The position numbers and the translations under genes are program-made. Below, piece by piece: positions 1-8,295 of a DNA stretch of 64,000 nucleotides. Each line of letters starts with the position of its first letter. Within the stretch, counting starts at the first letter, position 1. Below the pieces are notes generated by a model that searched no databases, was not told the DNA's origin, and saw only the letters and a list, made by a program, of their open reading frames with translations. Source of the DNA: Acidimicrobiales bacterium (GTDB lineage: Bacteria; Actinomycetota; Acidimicrobiia; Acidimicrobiales; Poriferisodalaceae). Location of the stretch: assembly GCA_030743005.1 (NCBI GenBank), contig JASLTG010000014.1:1-64000 (forward strand), written 5' to 3'.

Positions 1-555
1 CTTCTGACTGAAAACTTTCAAGAGTATTACCACCTCGCTTGGGTTCACCCCGAATTAGCCAAGGTAAGCAGAGTGGACGACCACTACAGGTATCAGGGAA
101 CTGGACGTTACTGCGGGCAAACCACCACGCCTGTGTCATCCGGTGATAACGATGAATGGACGACATTACGTAACGCGGATGGGCTGTCTGCTGCTGACGC
201 TGAAAGTGGCCGCCACATAGCGTTGTTCCCCAACGTCATGTTGACTCTACTTCCTAACCATGCCTGCACCTTTATCCTCGAACCGCTCGCGCCAGGCAAG
301 AGTCGTGAACACATAAGTTGGTCGACTCCGCACAAACCTGAGGCAGAAGATCTTGACAAACTGGTCGACTTTTGGGTTCTCGTGAACGACCAAGACATAG
401 ACATTTGTCAGAAGGCCCAACGTGGCATCGATAGGGGCAGATTCACCGGTGGTCGTCTCTCTCCCCGTTTCGAAGAGCCGTTACACAGGTTCTACAACAT
501 GCTCGCAGACCGGTTCGAAGGGATAGACCGATGCCCAGATGGGGACCCGACCTAA
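1..555 (+). CDS. Rieske-type oxygenase large subunit, C-terminal part (5' end outside window)
   Basis: Only the last 184 residues are present; the frame is open from base 1 and ends at a TAA. Such enzymes pass electrons from an N-terminal Rieske [2Fe-2S] domain, here outside the window, to a mononuclear iron that hydroxylates or demethylates aromatic and other substrates. The visible part is the catalytic domain: NFQEYYHLAWVHPEL holds the two His iron ligands (visible residues 11 and 16), and Asp132 in the QDIDIC...QRG stretch fits the third ligand. The next oxygenase gene begins at or just after its stop, so the two are probably co-transcribed. The substrate cannot be told from this fragment. 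Confidence 0.88.
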   Translation, partial: LLTENFQEYYHLAWVHPELAKVSRVDDHYRYQGTGRYCGQTTTPVSSGDNDEWTTLRNADGLSAADAESGRHIALFPNVMLTLLPNHACTFILEPLAPGKSREHISWSTPHKPEAEDLDKLVDFWVLVNDQDIDICQKAQRGIDRGRFTGGRLSPRFEEPLHRFYNMLADRFEGIDRCPDGDPT

Positions 556-616
556 CAGCAGTACCAAAGAGTTTCAGGTCAGTCCCTCACAGCAATTAGC
601 ACTAGCGTCGTCTGCC

Positions 617-1408
617 ATGAATTCCAGTTCCCAGATCGACGGATGGGTCGACAAGAACCTGCATCCGATCGGCGAAGCGGCGTATCGAAGTCGTCTTGTG
701 GAAACATTTGAAAAAAACGGGGCACTGGTGCTTGTCGGATTTTTTACTACCGACTTCGTCACACACGTTGTCGCGGAATCTGCAGAACGCGAATCAGAAG
801 CTTTCTTTGCGAATTCAACTCACAACGTCTACCTAACTGACCCTGACCCCGCTCTATCTCCGGACCACGCGTTCAATCGGCAAGTCGCCAGCAGCAAAGG
901 CTTAATTGCAGACGATCAAATCCCTGAAAAGTCACCACTTCGAGCGGTCTACGAAAGCCACGAATTCACAGATTTCTTATGCGCGTTGCTGAACGTTGAC
1001 CACATCTACCCATATGAAGATGACCTCTCATCCATCAACGTTCATTTCGCGCCTGCCAGCAAAGAACTCGGCTGGCATTTCGACAACTCGTCGTTTGCTG
1101 TAACCGCCCTCTTGCAGGCTCCCGAAAATGGCGGACTGTTTCAGTACGTGCCCGAAGTTCGCGACGCTGATGCCGGCGAGATGGCCTACCAACGAGTCAC
1201 AAACATTTTGGATGAAAACGAAACGGTGACCTCACTGAAATTCGCTCCTCGAGATCTCGTGTTATTCCGGGGCCGTAACGCCTTACACCGCGTCACACCA
1301 ACCGAAGGTCCGGCCACTCGCATACTCGCAGTCTTTGCATACAACGACCAGCCTGGGATCGGACTATCAGACTCAGCACTGGAAACCTTCTACGGACGAA
1401 ACCAATAA
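617..1408 (+). CDS. 2-oxoglutarate/Fe(II) oxygenase, HalD/ArpA-like
   Basis: A 263-residue cupin-fold oxygenase that would couple 2-oxoglutarate decarboxylation to substrate hydroxylation. The facial triad is visible: His154-x-Asp156 in GWHFDNSSF and distal His224 in NALHRVTPTEGPATR, where Arg235 would bind the 2OG carboxylate. Because the motif is HxD and not HxG, it should be a hydroxylase and not a halogenase of the related BesD type. The frame is also open from an ATG at 539, overlapping the Rieske gene by 17 nt; I prefer ATG 617 because the extra 26 residues look non-conserved, but neither start has a clear ribosome site. It lies between the Rieske gene and the iron-sulfur pair. Substrate unknown. 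Confidence 0.8.
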   Translation: MNSSSQIDGWVDKNLHPIGEAAYRSRLVETFEKNGALVLVGFFTTDFVTHVVAESAERESEAFFANSTHNVYLTDPDPALSPDHAFNRQVASSKGLIADDQIPEKSPLRAVYESHEFTDFLCALLNVDHIYPYEDDLSSINVHFAPASKELGWHFDNSSFAVTALLQAPENGGLFQYVPEVRDADAGEMAYQRVTNILDENETVTSLKFAPRDLVLFRGRNALHRVTPTEGPATRILAVFAYNDQPGIGLSDSALETFYGRNQ

Positions 1409-1499
1409 AACGCTTCCAAGCCGGTTATCTAGTTACTAGGTGGCCTCTTAAGAGAAATGATGTTCCACGCGACAGAATGACCGCTTGGGTAACATGGCG

Positions 1500-1519
1500 C
1501 TTAACGGGCAAACGTTAAG
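1500..1519. promoter_or_regulatory. Perfect inverted repeat, candidate operator
   Basis: CTTAACG, six spacer bases, CGTTAAG. It sits about 40 bases before the likely GTG start of the first iron-sulfur gene and about 90 bases after the previous stop. No T-run follows, so a dimeric-repressor operator is more likely than a terminator. No regulator gene is nearby in the window. Confidence 0.4.
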
Positions 1520-1557
1520 TTTGTGTGCCTGGAGGGGGACACAATGCGAGGGGAAAC

Positions 1558-2451
1558 GTGACAGCGGTCGAGGGTGAGGTTGAAGAGACTGACCCCGGAG
1601 ACCTTGAGGTCATAACAAACGCGATCAAGCAAGTAGGTATTAACGCGGGATCGACATTGGTAGGAGTCGCAGCAGCTGACGCCTTCAACGAATATGTTCC
1701 AGAAGGGCATCGACCAGCTGACTTCCTTCCCGGTGCTCAAAGCGTGGTGGTTTGCGCCTCGTTGGGCCCAACCAACGCAGCGTGGCACAGCCCCAACAGA
1801 CGTCTCATGGAAATCACCGGCTACGACTTCCGTGAAAACGTGTCGTCGATTGTGGTGGCTGAATACATTGAACAAACCCACGGATATCTGGCGATGCAGG
1901 CACCTGCCCTTCCAACCTCAGGCCAGCAACCACCATTGAGCATGATGCTGTCCGCCGTTCTTGCCGGACTGGGTACGAGGTCAATCGCCGCAAATATCAT
2001 CCTCAATCCCACCTACGGGCTCATGTTCTTCGCGGCAGCTATCACCACCATGCGTCTCACTCCCGATCACCAACTCGAAGAAAACGTGTGTCCCGCAAGG
2101 TCATGCGTTCGCATGTACGAGATGGAAGGAAAGACTCCTTGCATGGCGGTTTGTCCCGCCGATGAAGGCGGATGTTTAGATGCCACTATTGAAGATGGAC
2201 AGATAACCAGCAGTTTCTTTGACCGCGAACGATGTTCAACTCGGGCAATGAACTTTGGCATCCGCGGCCATATCAAACAAGTTGAGATACTCACCGGGAT
2301 CGACGACGCAGACGAACGACGCGAGCTGATTTACTCCGATGATTTCCGACGAAATATGTCCTCGATCGGGCGATACAAAGAAAGCGTTTCACAGTGCTTT
2401 GAGTGCATGCGCGTGTGCCCTGTTGGGCGCTACAGAAGAAAGTTGAAGTAA
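1558..2451 (+). CDS. QueG/RdhA-like iron-sulfur protein, first of a tandem pair
   Basis: About 297 residues. The N-terminal half resembles the cobalamin-binding domain of epoxyqueuosine reductase (QueG) and reductive dehalogenases: an LPGAQSVVV strand, then an LAGLG segment and a NPTYGLMFF segment. The C-terminal half has cysteines spaced for two [4Fe-4S] clusters: Cys178, 183, 195, 199 followed by Pro, Cys226, and Cys280-x2-283-x3-287 followed by Pro. The HEAT repeats of QueG and the Tat signal of respiratory dehalogenases are absent, so it is probably a cytoplasmic reductase. GTG 1558 is preceded by GAGGGGA; the frame is also open from GTG 1525. It shares a TAATG stop-start junction with its paralogue downstream. 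Cobalamin binding is inferred from the family. Confidence 0.75.
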   Translation: MTAVEGEVEETDPGDLEVITNAIKQVGINAGSTLVGVAAADAFNEYVPEGHRPADFLPGAQSVVVCASLGPTNAAWHSPNRRLMEITGYDFRENVSSIVVAEYIEQTHGYLAMQAPALPTSGQQPPLSMMLSAVLAGLGTRSIAANIILNPTYGLMFFAAAITTMRLTPDHQLEENVCPARSCVRMYEMEGKTPCMAVCPADEGGCLDATIEDGQITSSFFDRERCSTRAMNFGIRGHIKQVEILTGIDDADERRELIYSDDFRRNMSSIGRYKESVSQCFECMRVCPVGRYRRKLK

Positions 2452-3308
2452 TGGAAGAACTCGATTGGGTATCAATCAAGTCAGGCCTGTTAGATATGGC
2501 CCGAAAGCGAGGAGCAGAAGTCGCCAGAATAGGGGATCCGGCTCTTCTTGAGGATGCAGAACCGGGTTTGCGTCCATCAGAACTACTAACGAACGTGAAG
2601 TCAATGATCGTGCTCGGCGGAGCCGCGCCTCGTGCAGCCGAGTGGCAAAGTACTCGCGTTGAAGTAATGGAAACGGTTGGCACAGCGGACCGGATGACGG
2701 CTTTAGGTAGCGCTGTAGCCCGACACATCGAAGAAACCTATGGCTATTACGCCATGAACGTGCCCACCTCCACCGACCAAGACGACAAGGCATTCCTCGA
2801 TTTCAAGGCCGCTGCCATCGCCGCAGGCGCAGGAACAGCGAGCCTTGCAGGCCCGGTCCTGGATCCAGATCACGGGTTTTTGTATCTCACCGTCATCCTC
2901 ACAACAATGCCACTGCCAGCCGATGGACCTTTGGAAGAGCCTGCATGTCCGGCACCTCAATGCATAGATATGTGGGAAGAACAAGGAACGACCCCATGTA
3001 TGGCCGTGTGCCCCATAGATGATGGTGGTTGTCTAGGGGGCGAAATCGACCAAGGACTAGTCATCAAACGACGTTACGACGCGGAACGATGCCGTGACCG
3101 CGTCTACCACTACTGGACACCCGGATACCAAGCCGCCCTGGAACGAGCCTTAGACGAGCCTGACTCGCGAAAACGGAAAATGATTCTGTACGGCAGCTTC
3201 TTCACCCGAACCATGTGGTCGATCACATATTCGGGAGTCAGCCAAGGGCAATGTTTTGAATGTGTCCGAGCATGCCCGGTCGGCTCAAAACAACGAGCAT
3301 TGCAATGA
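2451..3308 (+). CDS. QueG/RdhA-like iron-sulfur protein, second of a tandem pair
   Basis: A 285-residue paralogue of the preceding protein with the same architecture: LLTNVKSMIVLGG strand, GAGTAS and LDPDHGFLYL segments, then Cys166, 171, 183, 187, Cys214 and Cys268, 271, 275, matching two [4Fe-4S] clusters. The two copies are clearly diverged in the N-terminal half, so this is an old duplication and not an assembly repeat; they may form a heterodimer. ATG 2451 overlaps the upstream TAA by one base, and the stop overlaps the next ATG as ATGA, so translation of three genes is coupled. A reductive reaction on the product or substrate of the neighbouring oxygenases is inferred, not shown. Confidence 0.75.
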   Translation: MEELDWVSIKSGLLDMARKRGAEVARIGDPALLEDAEPGLRPSELLTNVKSMIVLGGAAPRAAEWQSTRVEVMETVGTADRMTALGSAVARHIEETYGYYAMNVPTSTDQDDKAFLDFKAAAIAAGAGTASLAGPVLDPDHGFLYLTVILTTMPLPADGPLEEPACPAPQCIDMWEEQGTTPCMAVCPIDDGGCLGGEIDQGLVIKRRYDAERCRDRVYHYWTPGYQAALERALDEPDSRKRKMILYGSFFTRTMWSITYSGVSQGQCFECVRACPVGSKQRALQ

Positions 3309-3661
3309 CTCACCCAACTGAACGAGGAGAAATAAACGGTTTTCATGTCGTAGACCCAGACCTCTACGACCGTTACCGGGAGGAAGTCGTGGCGCTAACT
3401 AACTCATACCAGGTTGACATCAACGAATTTCTACCTGACGACGGGACCCGAAAACGAGGTCTTTCGGATGCAGAAATTGCTGAACGTCTAGGACTAGACA
3501 TTCGCGATGTCACCGAAATCCGGGTTGTATCTGAACACGACGAATATCCAATAGAAGAATACGAAGCGTCAGCCCGATTCAAAGACGCCGCAGCGGCTTC
3601 CTATTTCGAAGGTGGCGTCAAGAATCTCTATAAAGGCGACCCTCCGCCTACGAGGAGATGA
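3305..3661 (+). CDS. Small unknown protein of the iron-sulfur operon
   Basis: 118 residues, start fixed by the ATGA overlap with the preceding gene. I do not recognise a family. Residues around LSDAEIAERLGLDIRDVTEI look like a helix-turn-helix-type helical pair. The protein is acidic, has no cysteine, signal peptide or membrane segment, and ends in a PPPTRR tail. Translational coupling to the tandem iron-sulfur proteins suggests a subunit, assembly factor or local regulator of that system. Function unknown. Confidence 0.65.
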   Translation: MTHPTERGEINGFHVVDPDLYDRYREEVVALTNSYQVDINEFLPDDGTRKRGLSDAEIAERLGLDIRDVTEIRVVSEHDEYPIEEYEASARFKDAAAASYFEGGVKNLYKGDPPPTRR

Positions 3662-3701
3662 AGCGCCCCGGTCACCCAACAACGCTCGGTACAACGAACC
3701 G

Positions 3702-5237
3702 ATGATGTTGACGTTAGGTGAACAAATGGCCCGCGTTGGCCGACACTACGGTCGCCGCACCGCCGTAGTCAGTAGTCAAGGCAACGTCGACTGGAGCGAT
3801 TTCAGCTCGCGAGTCTCAGTCGCCGCGGGGGTCCTTCATGGTCTCGGTCTAACTCCAGGTGCACGGATAGCCATTTACTCGCGCAACTCAGAGCGCTTCG
3901 ATGAACTGAAATGGGGTGCCTTCCACGCAGGCGTTGTAGCAGTACCGATCAACTGGCGTTTAGCGCCCCCAGAGATTGCTCACATCTTGCAGGACTCGAA
4001 CTGCGAGACGATCTTTGTAGAAAATGATTTCATCGAAGTTTTCGACAACGACGACCTGAAACCATGGCGTGACAAATTGGTAAGCCTCACAGCGTCACCA
4101 GATAACAACCTGGACAGCTACGACCAACTTTTCGATAGAGCAGGCGACACAGATGTCGCAACGGTACTCCCTGACGACGACGCTCTAATTCTCTACACCG
4201 GCGGCACTACAGGACGCAGCAAGGGAGTGCGGCTAAGCCATGCAAACATAATTTCGTGTGCTTCAGCGTTCACTTTGGCGACGAGAGGTCAACCCGACGA
4301 CACCTACCTGCATTTAGCCCCCATGTTTCATTCGGCTGATTTATTGGGCACAGGCTGGGTGTTGATGGGTGCCGCCCATGCGTACTTGCCACAGTTTTCG
4401 CCGGCGTCTTTTCTTGACGCGATCAACGAAAATCAGGTGACGATGACTGTTGCGGTGCCAACCATGTTGATGATGACCCTCACAGACCCAGCGATTGACA
4501 CGGCGGACACCCGATCACTTCGAATGATGGGATTTGGTGCTTCACCAATGGACCCCGCATGGATCAGAAGAACCGCTGAAGGTTTTCCCCACACTCAACT
4601 GTTCAACTGCTACGGCCTTACAGAAACCTCTCCCGATCTCACAGTTTTTGATCCTGCGGAATTTCAACGGGCCATAGAAGAAGACTCTCCGCTGTTGGCG
4701 TCTGTAGGTAAACCCAACTGTCTGGTCGACTTGAAAGTAGTTAACCCTCAAGGTGACGCTCTTCCATCTGGAGAAACAGGAGTGTTGCTGGCTCGAGGAC
4801 CAAACATAACCAAGGGTTACCTCAACTTGCCCGAACAGACAGCGGAAGCCTTACAAGACGGGTGGTTGCGCACCGGAGACATCGCTCGAATTGATGAAGA
4901 CGGCTACGTCTATCTAGTGGACCGAGAAAAAGATCTAATTATCACCGGTGGCGAAAATGTGTACTCCTCCGAAGTCGAAACAGCCCTCTACCAGCACCCA
5001 GATATCCATGAATGCGCAGTCATAGGAACTCATGACGATCAGCTAGGTCAACTTGTCACCGCGGTGATCATCGTTAAGCCCGAAAAGACTCTGGTCGCCG
5101 AAGCAATCATCGAGCATTGCCGCGAACTGATAGGGGGATACAAGGTGCCCCGCCGAGTGGAATTCGTTGACGAGATGCCAAAGAACGAACTAGGAAAAAT
5201 TCTCAAAAATCGGCTGCGCGAAACCTACGCCTCGTGA
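3702..5237 (+). CDS. Acyl-CoA synthetase (AMP-forming, class I adenylating enzyme)
   Basis: About 511 residues, normal for the family. It should activate a carboxylic acid to its CoA thioester with ATP, preparing the operon's substrate for CoA-bound degradation. Core motifs are visible: the P-loop LYTGGTTGRSKG, the YGLTETSP adenine-binding segment, the GWLRTGDIA hinge motif, DREKDLIITGGENVYSSEVE and the C-terminal catalytic Lys in PKNELGKIL. The frame is also open from GTG 3612, but that would overlap the previous gene by 50 nt; ATG 3702 (or 3705) fits the family N-terminus. It closes the run of co-oriented genes from the window start. Chain-length or aromatic preference cannot be read from the sequence. 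Confidence 0.9.
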   Translation: MMLTLGEQMARVGRHYGRRTAVVSSQGNVDWSDFSSRVSVAAGVLHGLGLTPGARIAIYSRNSERFDELKWGAFHAGVVAVPINWRLAPPEIAHILQDSNCETIFVENDFIEVFDNDDLKPWRDKLVSLTASPDNNLDSYDQLFDRAGDTDVATVLPDDDALILYTGGTTGRSKGVRLSHANIISCASAFTLATRGQPDDTYLHLAPMFHSADLLGTGWVLMGAAHAYLPQFSPASFLDAINENQVTMTVAVPTMLMMTLTDPAIDTADTRSLRMMGFGASPMDPAWIRRTAEGFPHTQLFNCYGLTETSPDLTVFDPAEFQRAIEEDSPLLASVGKPNCLVDLKVVNPQGDALPSGETGVLLARGPNITKGYLNLPEQTAEALQDGWLRTGDIARIDEDGYVYLVDREKDLIITGGENVYSSEVETALYQHPDIHECAVIGTHDDQLGQLVTAVIIVKPEKTLVAEAIIEHCRELIGGYKVPRRVEFVDEMPKNELGKILKNRLRETYAS

Positions 5238-5256
5238 ACGACCAAGCAATCTCGCG

Positions 5257-5268
5257 TAGTTTGGGTCT
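5257..5268 (+). promoter_or_regulatory. Leaderless promoter -10 box
   Basis: TAGTTT lies exactly six bases before the ATG at 5269. There is no Shine-Dalgarno sequence. The same arrangement recurs at many other starts in the window. Confidence 0.55.
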
Positions 5269-7203
5269 ATGAGATTTAGCGTAGGGTTCGCTGCTGTTGT
5301 GTTGTTTTTGTCGGCTTGTGGTGGGGGAGAGTCGTCCACAAACACACCAACCACGTCTGGGTCCGTTGCTTCGGAAACCACTAGTGCTCCCTTGCCGACG
5401 ACGTCAACAACTGCAGCCCCACCCGTCACCACTGCCCTAGCGGCACCGACGACCACGCAAGCTCCGGCAACCCAAACAGCAACTGACACCAATAAGGGAT
5501 CTGTTGACCTTGTTGTGTCCCCAGATGGACAATTTGCCGCAACCGTGTCTGAACCAGGTCGGTGGACTTTAAATGTTGAGGGACAAGGCTGGGCCGGGCC
5601 ACCAGTGTTCGTTTTGGTCTGTTCAGCGAACGATCTGACCACGCTTACTCGAACTGGCCTGGGCACCTGTGACCTCTCAAACTTCCAAATGGGTATGCCA
5701 TCAGGAGGTGACTTCAGTTTAAGTTTTGAATTAAACGTCCCTGAAGAGGGAATCTGTATCGGAGCAGGTGACCAAGGCCAGGCCGAAACCGGCGGGGCGT
5801 GTATTTCGATAGGGGCCACTAATTCAACGGCGCCTACCACCACGCCTCAAGCAGTACCCATAGCGTGCACCTCAGCGACCGCCCCGATTACCTACACAGC
5901 TACAGCCGACGGGACTGAAGTCGTCTGGGAGTTCGAAGAAGAGCCGGAATTGTCCAAGATGTACCTACGGACCCGACCGTCTGGTGTCAGCTCTGACGAC
6001 CACAGAAACCACCACAACGCCGGCTTCGGATTGCTGTGGTATCAGCAAGTCGAGGTGCCAATATCCAACAATGGTTCTTATCAAGCCGAACTTCCAAGTT
6101 TGCAAGGACCCAGAGCAACGGTCAACGTCGACCTAGTCACCGTTCATCCAGGTGGTACCGAATGTGAGTCACGAATGTTTTCGGACTTCGAATATCCGCC
6201 CTTGACTAGTACCCAGCAGAACCTGTCGATCCCCGACGGAATAACAGTTGATCTCAGTCGTTACACCGAGCTAGAGGTCCCCGCTCCAACAGTTGAGGCT
6301 TTGGTTCACGCCTTCGCGTCCTACAACGGTCGACACATCAGCGGGGCAGAGGAGCCCGACTACTCGGTATGGAAAATTGAGGACAACAAAACCATTCGTG
6401 ACTACTCGCCGAAGCTTCGCTACTTCCTCTTCGGAAGCGAGATAGAAATTGGAAATTGGTGGGCGGTAGCACAAATGATGGAACTGGTCGCAGCAATAGC
6501 ACCGCACTTAGACCCCCGATTCGCAACTTCGATAGACGAAGTGAATTTCCCGGAATTTTTGCCATTATGTGAACCATGGATGATCGTCGGAGTGGAACCT
6601 CACGGTCGCCAAAGCAAGCTCCAGCAACCATGCCAACGAGATGGCAACGGCGCCTACTTCAGCGACGGCACCGCTAGAAGCGGAGCGGGCAACCCGAATT
6701 ATTCGAAGTCACGAGGCTTCACCTACCACAACAAATTTGTTATCGAGCAGAGCGACATGAACCGATCTGACCTCGGATGGGTACGCAACATGACCGTCGG
6801 CCAAGAAATCAACAATCCCTGCTGCACGATCAATTTTCATGAGACAGGGCACGCGTTAGGCGTAGATCACAACGCGTGCGGACACAGTTCGATGTCGTTT
6901 TGGGAGCCTCAAAACACGTCCTACACGACCAAGCCTTGGAACGAAGACGACCTTGCCGGTATGGCAATTCACTTGGACCCAAGAACTACCCACGGAATGA
7001 GCATTGAGGAAGCCGCTTCGGCTCTCGGAATACCCAAAGATGCCCGCTACCAAGAACTGGTTGAAAAACCTTGGAGAGCGTGCGGCAACCAGGATCCAGG
7101 CTGGGACACCTTCGCAGAGCGACTCTACGAGCTTCACATTTCGACTGAAGGAGTCGAGACGAACCATCCGACCAACCGCGACAAAGTCACCTGGAGCTAC
7201 TGA
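5269..7203 (+). CDS. Secreted lipoprotein metzincin-like zinc protease
   Basis: 644 residues. The N-terminus is a lipoprotein signal with lipobox LSAC (Cys17), followed by a Thr/Ser/Pro-rich linker to about residue 75. Two probable beta-rich domains follow. Near the C-terminus is a full metzincin zinc site HETGHALGVDH (His524, Glu525, His528, His534) with a Met-turn candidate SSMSF eight residues later, as in matrixins. It should be anchored outside the cytoplasmic membrane and cut proteins there. Many cysteines, including a CC pair just before the zinc site, suggest disulfides. It stands alone, has its own leaderless promoter, and is convergent with the next gene. Substrate unknown. Confidence 0.75.
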   Translation: MRFSVGFAAVVLFLSACGGGESSTNTPTTSGSVASETTSAPLPTTSTTAAPPVTTALAAPTTTQAPATQTATDTNKGSVDLVVSPDGQFAATVSEPGRWTLNVEGQGWAGPPVFVLVCSANDLTTLTRTGLGTCDLSNFQMGMPSGGDFSLSFELNVPEEGICIGAGDQGQAETGGACISIGATNSTAPTTTPQAVPIACTSATAPITYTATADGTEVVWEFEEEPELSKMYLRTRPSGVSSDDHRNHHNAGFGLLWYQQVEVPISNNGSYQAELPSLQGPRATVNVDLVTVHPGGTECESRMFSDFEYPPLTSTQQNLSIPDGITVDLSRYTELEVPAPTVEALVHAFASYNGRHISGAEEPDYSVWKIEDNKTIRDYSPKLRYFLFGSEIEIGNWWAVAQMMELVAAIAPHLDPRFATSIDEVNFPEFLPLCEPWMIVGVEPHGRQSKLQQPCQRDGNGAYFSDGTARSGAGNPNYSKSRGFTYHNKFVIEQSDMNRSDLGWVRNMTVGQEINNPCCTINFHETGHALGVDHNACGHSSMSFWEPQNTSYTTKPWNEDDLAGMAIHLDPRTTHGMSIEEAASALGIPKDARYQELVEKPWRACGNQDPGWDTFAERLYELHISTEGVETNHPTNRDKVTWSY

Positions 7204-7287
7204 ACCAATTATCTAGGCGCACACCTACGGCGTGACCCTCAACGACTTCTTGGCGCTGCCATCAAGTCAACAAATGGCGATTCTGCC

Positions 7288-8277
7288 TCAATAGGAAGAT
7301 TGGTCAGAGGGGTTCAGATTTCGTTTCCGCCCCTTGAATCGTTCATGAGCTTCAAGGCTGCCATCATGGAAAGACCCGAACCACCTATCTAACGGCAATA
7401 ACAACATGCCGTAATTCACTTCGAAATACCGGTGGTGAAGGTTGTGAAAAAAATCGCCGCCGTGAAAGTTCACGTCTTTGTTGACCACAAACCGGTCGAA
7501 CCCGGAATGAGAAGGCGAAGGCGAAATCATTAGGTAAACCATGCAGAACGTCGCAATGAATGGTGAACCCGGCAGCAGAACAAAAACGAAAGGCAACGAA
7601 AAATAGAGCAAATGTTCTACCGGATGCATCGAAATACCAGACCAAGGGCCCGTGTTCACATTTCGATGATGCAGTGCGTGAACCGACCGATACAACGGAC
7701 GCCAATGCAAGAACCGGTGATTTAGGTAGAAATGAACACCTTCAATCCAGAACACGACGAAAGTCATTAACGCGATCAACCACAAACTTTCGAGCTGAGG
7801 GATCGCCTGGGTGGCGTACAGACGGAACATGCAAGCCTCAAACAGCGCGGCGACACCTCCACCACTCACCAAGGTCCAAAAGACATTGTCTCTAGTTTGA
7901 TGATTAAAAGTGAACAGCTTCCGGCGATTCGACAACCAACGCGCCTCATATTTGAATTCGAATCCTTGTGCTTTGCGCATATGCAGCCACCAGTGCTGAC
8001 CCCCGATAACCACGAACATCACTGCGGCGTTTCGAAACCACAGCACAGCCACATCACCAACATCTAAGGAACGAAATCGATCAAGCCCCGGGGTAACAAA
8101 GTGAAAGGTGAGAACCGCCAACACAATCCACATGATCGACTGCGGCCACATGAACTTCGTCACCAACCAACGGGCCATTGCAAATGGCTTCGGTGAAGAC
8201 TGGAATAGCGGTGGAAGCTCTATCGGGTTCGGATCGTAACCAGATGACCGCTGCATCGGAGTTCTGGTTGGACCCAT
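7288..8277 (-). CDS. Sterol desaturase / fatty acid hydroxylase superfamily membrane protein
   Basis: About 329 residues with several hydrophobic segments. The eight-histidine di-iron pattern of this superfamily is visible: HFYLNHRFLH, HALHH, HPVEH and HNLHH near the C-terminus. Members use O2 to hydroxylate or desaturate lipids, sterols or carotenoids in the membrane. ATG 8277 sits after GGGGAGG; a TTG at 8289 is also in frame. It is the second gene of a minus-strand pair with the acyl-CoA dehydrogenase upstream (18 bp gap), which suggests a lipid-like substrate is first oxidised or the product of oxidation is then degraded. Exact substrate unknown. Confidence 0.85.
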   Translation of the reverse strand: MGPTRTPMQRSSGYDPNPIELPPLFQSSPKPFAMARWLVTKFMWPQSIMWIVLAVLTFHFVTPGLDRFRSLDVGDVAVLWFRNAAVMFVVIGGQHWWLHMRKAQGFEFKYEARWLSNRRKLFTFNHQTRDNVFWTLVSGGGVAALFEACMFRLYATQAIPQLESLWLIALMTFVVFWIEGVHFYLNHRFLHWRPLYRSVHALHHRNVNTGPWSGISMHPVEHLLYFSLPFVFVLLPGSPFIATFCMVYLMISPSPSHSGFDRFVVNKDVNFHGGDFFHNLHHRYFEVNYGMLLLPLDRWFGSFHDGSLEAHERFKGRKRNLNPSDQSSY

Positions 8278-8295
8278 CACCCTCCCCAAACCTTA

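Noticed and set aside
5190..5843. 217-codon minus-strand frame
   Set aside because: Antisense to the Thr/Ser/Pro-rich linker of the lipoprotein; low-complexity composition explains the long open frame.
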